From: Turnera subulata
Lineage: Eukaryota > Streptophyta > Magnoliopsida > Malpighiales > Passifloraceae
Direction: 5' to 3'
Assembly (NCBI GenBank): GCA_028386065.3
Contig: JAKUCV010003285.1
Coordinates: 36,180 to 100,179 of the forward strand
Length of the DNA stretch: 64,000 bases
Under the pieces are notes generated by a model. The model saw only the letters and a program-made list of their open reading frames with translations. It was not told the DNA's origin and did no database searches. This document shows, one piece after another, positions 58,424 through 64,000 of the stretch. Position 1 is the first letter of the stretch; each line of letters begins with the position of its first letter. Made by a program: the position numbers and the translations under genes.

Positions 58424-59941
58424 TTATGCTCCCCTGTCCTCCTCCAGATGCCTAATGCACAAAGTTGGGGGGGAGAGCAAAAGATGCAATCCCATACAGA
58501 GCGTAGGGGTGAGGGAGGCTAAAGAATTAGCTACAACATTGGCTTTCTTATGTACAAAATCAACAGACCAAAACGCATGGGAATCTAACAGTCTTTTAAT
58601 GTTATCAGCCAGTTCCTGCAGCTCTATATCCCAATCATACTCTTCCAATAACCATCTAATGACAGCGTGCGTCTCTGATTCCAAGCACAAAAACTTTATG
58701 CCTAGATTTTCTGCCATTTTGAGCCCATTTAAAATTGCTTTAAGCTGAGCTTCATAAACAGAACAAGAGCCATCTATCAGGATAAATCCAGCACACCAAG
58801 CGCCTGCATCATTTCGACAGACTCCCCCTGAACCAAGCAAGGCTCCGGTGTTGTCTTGGAAACATGCAATATTTATCTTCCAAAAACCCTGCAAAGGAGC
58901 TGTCCATCTCCAACAACAAGGTGCATACCTCTTGTTTTTGACATGACCTGCAGATAAGAAACTCCTAGTAACCTTCACACTCACTGCGATTTGGCCAATG
59001 GTTCTAGTCGGATTTACAACCGGCTTGGCATTTTCGTCAAATATCAATTGGTTGCGCCAATTCCACACCTTCCAGCAGGTGATGGCGAATGTCAGGTTCC
59101 AGTCAGGACCTGATTCTTTGCATCCCAAGTTGTCCAAAAGCCATTCCTGAATTCCTTGATTAAAAAATTGCCCAACCTGCACCTGATTCCTCAAAGCAAT
59201 CCAAATGTCTCTAATTACCTCACAATCCCTGAGGGCATGAAGAGTGGATTCCACTTCCTTATCACATCGTGGGCATAGGCTTGAGGAAGTAATATGGCGC
59301 GAAAAGCGGAGTTGGTTAGTCACTAACTTATCATTTGCAACTAGCCATAGAAAGGAACAAATCCTAAGGGGACCTTGCCAGCTCCAAATAATGCTCCATA
59401 GTCTGCTCTTGGGGCCCCAGTACTCCCCTTCTAACAATTCATAAGCAGAACTCACAGTAAACGAACCAGATTGGTTCTGGGACCAACGCACCAAGTCTGG
59501 ACTTGCCCTAGCTCTTGGTGGAGGGAAGTGCCAAAGTTTGCTAGCCACTGGACTGGTAATGAGAGGAGAAATCTTCACCCAATCCCATCGGGTGGTGCCA
59601 GCCATTAGGTCTGCCACCTTAGCACTTCTTAAAGACTCAGGGATTTCAGGACATAAATATTTTAGTGGGGGAAGAGTGTCCAGCCAGCTGTCATCCCAAA
59701 AATAGGCTGAACACCCGTCCCCAATTTTCCAAGAGATCGCATGCCTGAATTTTGGCCATAGATTAAGGACAGCTCTCCAGAGATTAGATCCTGGTCTCAG
59801 TTTTAATGCCAAAGGTGCAAGGTCAGGCTCTTTGAAATACTTCCCCCTCATCACTCTAACCCAGAGCGAGTCAAGGTTAGTGATCAATTTCCACGCCGCC
59901 TTCATGAGAAGGGCTTCGTTGGCTGATCGCATTTTCCTCAA
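58424..59941 (-). pseudogene. LINE ORF2 C-terminal part (zf-RVT and RNase H) after a frameshift
   Basis: Continues the polyprotein one frame away: MRKMRSANEALLMKAAWKLI, SFTVSSAYELLEGEYWGP, the zinc-binding SLCPRCDKEVESTLHALRDC, then a plant RNase H (RVT_3) domain from about residue 365 (WKINIACFQDNTGALLGSGG, VYEAQLKAIL, LCLESETHAVIRWL, FVHKKANVVANSLASL). The first catalytic Asp (KxNxDG) reads Ala (KINIAC) and the third acidic position reads Glu in ESETHA, so RNase H is probably inactive. The frame is lost relative to the upstream part by one missing G in the homopolymer at 59948-59954. Confidence 0.88.
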
Positions 59942-62900
59942 GCCAAGCCCCCCCTGTTCTTAGGTTGGCAAAGTTGTTCCCATCGAATTAGATGCATCTT
60001 GTGCTGGTCCACCGTGGAGCCCCATATAAATTGTCTACATATTCTGTCTAGTTCATCGCAGGTCCCTCTAGGAAGTTTGCAGGTCTGCATCGTGTAAGTG
60101 GGAAGCGCGGATAACACAGATTTAGCTAAGGTGATCCTTCCGGCTAATGACAACCGTTGGGCCTTCCATCCACTTAGCCGCTGGTGTGCGCGATCTACCA
60201 CATGTGCAAATGTGGTTTTTGTAACTCTTTGGTGCAGCAATGGCACACCTAGGTGTTTGCCTAGGTCCTTAGTCAATCTGAAACCAAAGCCTTCACCAAT
60301 GGATGTCCCCAGTTCAGCACCAATGTTGTCGGAGAAGCAAATCCGTGACTTTTCTTTGCTTATCTTCTGACCTGAGAATACACAAAAGTTAGCTAAGCAG
60401 TCTTTTATAATTGTCACTTGCTCCCGATTTGCTGCGGCAAAAAGCAGCAAATCGTCGGCAAAGAACAAATGTGACAACTTGGGGCCTCCTCTGCTCAAGG
60501 TGATGGGCTGCCACTCTCTCCTTCTCACGGCATTGGAGATAAGATGTCCCAATCTCTCCATACAGAGAACAAAAAGGTATGGGGAGATTGGGTCCCCTTG
60601 GCGGATGCCTCTTGATGGTTTGAACGGCCTAGAAACTGATCCATTCCAGCATACACTCAGGGATGACGATGACACACACTTCATAATAATCTCAATGAGA
60701 GGATTCGGGATGCCCACTAGCTCCAATGTATCTCGGATAAAGCTCCATCTCAACCTATCGTAGGCTTTTTCCAAGTCAAGCTTAATGACCATTATCCCGG
60801 AGGTGCCCTTTTTCCGTCGCATTGTATGAATTACCTCCTGCACAATGATGGTGTTGTCGGTGATTTGGCGCCCAGGGACAAAGCTAGACTGCATGGGGGC
60901 AACTAAATCATCCAACAGCGGTTTGATGCGGTGCACAATTACTTTGGTAACCAATTTATACAAGACATTACAGAGACCTATTGGACGGAATTGAGTAATT
61001 CTTTCAGGTTTCGCAGTCTTCGGCAAAAGCACCAGTAGAGTTTGATTCAATCTTTCATCCCACCACTGGTTAGCAAAAATCCCTTTGACCATGGCAATAA
61101 CTTGTGGTCCGATAATGTCCCATTGGGACTGGAAGAAAATAGCATGAAGACCGTCCGGGCCCGGGGCTTTCAGGGGGCCCATCTGCATCATACATTGCTT
61201 TATTTCCTCTCCGGTCACTGGATTAGCTAACCCTTCCAATCTGTTCGTATCAATACATGGGAATGTCCCTGGTAATGGAAACAAAAAGCCAAGGGGTTCC
61301 TCCTCACAGAATAATTTGTGGAAATACGAGGAGGCCATTCCTTGTAAGTCTACGTTATCCGTCTTCCAAATCCCATCATCATCCTTCAGTGCTTCCACCC
61401 GTTTTTTTTGTCGTTGGATAATTGTGGTAGTGTGGAAATACGCCGTATTTCGGTCCCCCTCCTTAATCCATTGGCAACGGGCTTTTTGAGCCCATAGCAT
61501 CTCTTCTTGTATCAGGACTGCATCTAATTCAGCTCTTAAGTCCTTATCTAAGTTGTTCAAGAAAGTAGAGGGTCTATTCTCTAAATACCTCTGGATCCCC
61601 CCCAAACGTGCAAGAAGTCTCTTCTTCCTCCTGTGAATGTTCCCAAAAACTCTAAAGTTCCATTCTTGGAGCTGTGGAAGAAATTCTGCAATTGTGTCTA
61701 TAATGTTCTGTCGCTGCTTCCAAGACTGTTTCACAAAATCAGAAAAAGCCGGATGAGTCAACCACGCCGCTAAGAATCGGAATGGGCGGTTGCCCTTCGG
61801 TGGTGGAGTATTCAGCCCAATGAATATCGGGCAATGATCGGAGCAGGTGAATGGCAGATGCTTCACCCCAGCATCTGGGAATGTCAAGCGCCATGAGCTA
61901 TTGCATAGGAAACGATCAAGACGGGCTTGAAAGCCTCCCCTTTTCCAGGTGAATTTTGTGCCTGAAAAATCTAGGTCCAACAAACCAGTGTTAGTAAAAC
62001 AACCACGGAACGCACGATTGGCGAGACCTTGTCTCCCAAACTGATCTTTCCTCTCATGCCCCGCCAAAATGACATTAAAATCCCCCGCCAAGAGCCATGG
62101 TTCTACGCTTTGTGCTGCAAGGATTTCAATATTCTGCCATAAATACAGTCTCGACTTATCTTGAGGACTCGCATAGATCGCTGTAAACAGGAAGTTTCCT
62201 CCCTCCCCAGTCACCCTTGCATGAACAAATTGGTTGTGATTGAAGATAATGTCAACTGATATACGGGATTCATTCCAGAGGAGCCAGATACCCCCAGCGA
62301 AACCCCTAGCTTCTACGCGGAAGGAGTTGGAAAACCTCAACTTTCTGATTACTTGCTCTGCTCTTGGGCCGCTGAGTCTTGGTTCTACAACAACAGCAAT
62401 CTCTGGCCTCCAACTATTGCAAATTTCTCTAAAAGTGCGAGTGAATTTTTTTTTGCCAGCTCCCTGGCAGTTCCATGCCAAAATAGGTATCATAAATAAA
62501 CTGAACAGAAAGGTGGAATGCATAAAACTAGACAGACGGGGGGCCTGTTGATCCACTTCCATGCCGTCGGCAATCAGGTGGCGAGGTTGTTGCTCCGTCA
62601 GGGGACAGACATCCTCTTCCATGCTCTCAATAACTGTCAACTGTGAATCAGACTTAGGGCCTACCCCTGATGTTGTGGAGGAGATATTGATGGCTAGTGT
62701 TGGAGAATTGGGGCCAGGGGGCTCAACAGGTGTAGGGGTCAACCCATGGTGGTGAAGTGCTGGACCAAGGGATGACGATAAAAGAGTTGAGGGAGTTGTT
62801 GGTGGGGCAGATTGTGGAGGAATAGGAATTAGGGTGCTGTGGCTTGATTCCGGGAGGGATACTGCGACGTGTTTCGAAGAGACAGACTGGTGTGGGTTAA

Positions 62901-63804
62901 GTGAGGTTTTGTTGTGTAGGTTGTTAAGGTGTGAGGCCGGTGTTGATGGGTTAGCCGGACCAGTTTGGGCCTTTGGGGGAACGGTTGATTTATTATTGGA
63001 AATATCTTTGAGAGGTTTCCTGGCAGGTTCAGGTGTGGCTGAACCCTGGGCTTGTTTTTTGTTCGGGGCTGTTCTGCGGGTAGGTGTCTTGGAGGGTTGA
63101 TGGGTGGGTTTTTTGTTGGATTGGTGTGGGCTATTTGGTGCTGGTGGGATAGCAGGCTGGGAGCGAGGGTTGGTCTTTTTGTCAGAGACAGGACCTTGCT
63201 CAGCCTCAGTTGACAGTGCTGCGTACCTGTTCCCTGTGCTACCTTCTGCTCTATCAGTCGCAGGTCCAGGAGCACCTTCTGCTGGTCTCTTTGGTGGACG
63301 TCTGGTTCGCTTTGGTACGTTCATCCATGTCCCCGTTTCCTCCGTCGAGGCAGGTTTAGCCCACACAGGGTTTCCCAACGCTGGAGGGATTGGGGCTACA
63401 GTACCAGAGGATTCAGCATTGAGGTTGGAGTTATTGGTTTGGGCAGACTCCCGAGCCAACACCGGACATGCCATAATATTATGACCAATCCTCCCACATG
63501 TGACACAGATATCCGGGAGACCGTCGTACATAACCCTAATCGGCTCACCATCAAAAACTACTGTCTTCTTTAGAGGCTTAGTGATATCCACACTTACTGC
63601 CACTTTTGCAAATTTGGCCCTGTTAGGGTTCATTGCGTTCGCATCCAACTTCACTGTTCTCCCAACCAAATTACCCAACATCCTCAATACCTTAGAGTGA
63701 TACCGATTAACTGGGAAATCTGGAAAGTGGATCCAACACACCACATTATCAATCTTACCAGAGGAGGCTCGAAAGGAGTCACTCCAAGGCTGCACACTCA
63801 GTAC
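59938..63804 (-). pseudogene. LINE ORF1 end fused in frame to ORF2 (endonuclease and reverse transcriptase)
   Basis: The open frame reaches into E11 (Met at 63822), but LINE-derived sequence starts at VLSVQPWSDSF. Counting from that Met, residues 9-95 are DUF4283-like and C106-C109-H114-C119 form a zinc knuckle (CVTCGRIGHNIMAC). Residues 120-440 are a Pro/Ser/Thr-rich linker. The endonuclease starts at Met 444 (62493), MIPILAWNCQGAGKKKF, with VVVEPRLSG (Glu), AGDFNVILAG (Asp, Asn) and CSDHCPIFIG (SDH). RT has RPIGLCNVLYKLVTKVI, SFVPGRQITDN, KLDLEKAYDRL, RGIRQGDPISPYLF and the catalytic FADDLLLF. It ends at a stop (59938) right after the G7 run. ORF1 and ORF2 are read as a single frame without a stop between them, unlike the usual two-ORF layout. 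Confidence 0.9.
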
Positions 63805-64000
63805 TGTTAGTAATATGCCCAAAAGCCAATCATGGATGATTATTTGTAGTCGTGTATATGCATTAAGGTTATTCCAATAAGTATCGTTTATGAGATAAAC
63901 GCTTGCACATACTTATAACCCTAGTATATATATATTTGATATGTATATTCTTAAATGTCCCTAGTCGGTTATTATTACGGATGGGTTGTAATAATAAGTT
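63805..64000 (+). mobile_element. E11: start of a probable Ty1/copia LTR, cut by the right edge
   Basis: Begins TGTTAGTAATATGCCCAAAA exactly where the LINE ORF1 similarity stops. The TGTT start and the 'atgcccaaaagccaat' phrase are typical of plant copia LTRs (from memory of the family). The expected target duplication would be agtac (63800-63804), with the second copy beyond the window. Confidence 0.5.

Larger units (their letters stand above)
58385..63804 (-). mobile_element. E10: nearly intact plant L1-type LINE, antisense in intron 7
   Basis: On minus: ORF1-type domain, AP endonuclease, reverse transcriptase, zf-RVT and RNase H, ending with TAA near 58421. The 3' end lies about 58385 with no clear poly(A), so the edge is approximate. 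At 63805 the ORF1 frame is cut by E11, so the 5' part lies beyond the window. Over 5.4 kb only one frameshift is evident. Confidence 0.85.

Noticed and set aside
58392..58748. Plus-strand ORFs over the LINE (for example at 58392, 60098, 62834)
   Set aside because: Shadows of the long minus-strand ORF2 frame.
1..64000. tRNA, rRNA or CRISPR-like arrays
   Set aside because: Looked for cloverleaf-type and regularly spaced direct repeats; the only regular repeats are the transposon 3' UTR arrays, which have no spacer diversity.

Overview
The window is plant (eudicot-like) nuclear DNA. The evidence is spliceosomal exons of an ERD6-like sugar transporter, plant-type Ty3/gypsy (Athila- and Tat-like) and Ty1/copia retrotransposons, plant L1-type LINEs, a plant-mobile-domain gene and a Mutator-like MITE. 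It is mostly a nested pile of transposable elements. The only clear host gene lies at the right end and is itself broken. No tRNA, rRNA or CRISPR array was seen. Positions 51902-52864 are an assembly gap (963 N).

Layout. (E1) 1-25639, minus strand: a Tat-like LTR element without recognisable pol, read right to left. It has a 5' LTR at 24084-25639, a PBS at 24064-24081, a decayed gag-like ORF near 22.85-23.3 kb, an antisense (plus-strand) intron-containing plant-mobile-domain (PMD) gene at 2.4-4.9 kb, two satellite-like arrays in the 3' UTR at 0.83-1.66 kb, a PPT, and a 3' LTR that runs off the left edge. Inside E1 sit a complete 11.7-kb Athila-like element (E2, 7731-19398, target duplication ggggt), a 3.2-kb solo LTR (E3, 19519-22687, target duplication gtaaa) and an Athila-like LTR remnant (about 4.9-6.7 kb). 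(E4) 25640-27956, plus strand: the 3' part of a second copy of the E1 family, head-on to E1, with a 377-bp tandem duplication over its PPT-LTR junction. (E5) 27957-31075: a 3.1-kb LTR of the E3 family.

(E6) 31076-about 46370, plus strand: a second Athila-like element with gag, protease, RT-RNase H and integrase, riddled with CAG-to-TAG stops. Its gag is split by a complete 8.2-kb non-autonomous element (E7, 33793-41999, minus strand, target duplication aagga). E7 has 3.3-kb LTRs and only 1.6 kb of internal sequence. E6 ends abruptly in a decayed Ty1/copia element (E8, about 46.4-51.3 kb), which carries a 5'-truncated LINE (E9, 47.3-48.4 kb). AT-rich DNA and the gap follow.

The host gene starts at 55186. 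Seven exons of an ERD6-like sugar transporter are visible up to 58341, with a one-base frameshift in exon 5 and a MITE in intron 4. Intron 7 contains a nearly intact antisense LINE (E10, about 58.4-63.8 kb), whose ORF1 is in turn cut at 63805 by what looks like a Ty1/copia-type LTR running off the right edge.

The layers give a relative order of events. E1 and E6 are old hosts. E2 and E3 landed in E1, and E7 landed in E6 after E6 was resident. The most unusual item is the PMD gene, with its own leader and introns, carried antisense inside the Tat-like element E1. Next are the E2 deletion that joins protease to integrase in frame with RT removed, and the strong CAG-to-TAG mutation bias in E6.
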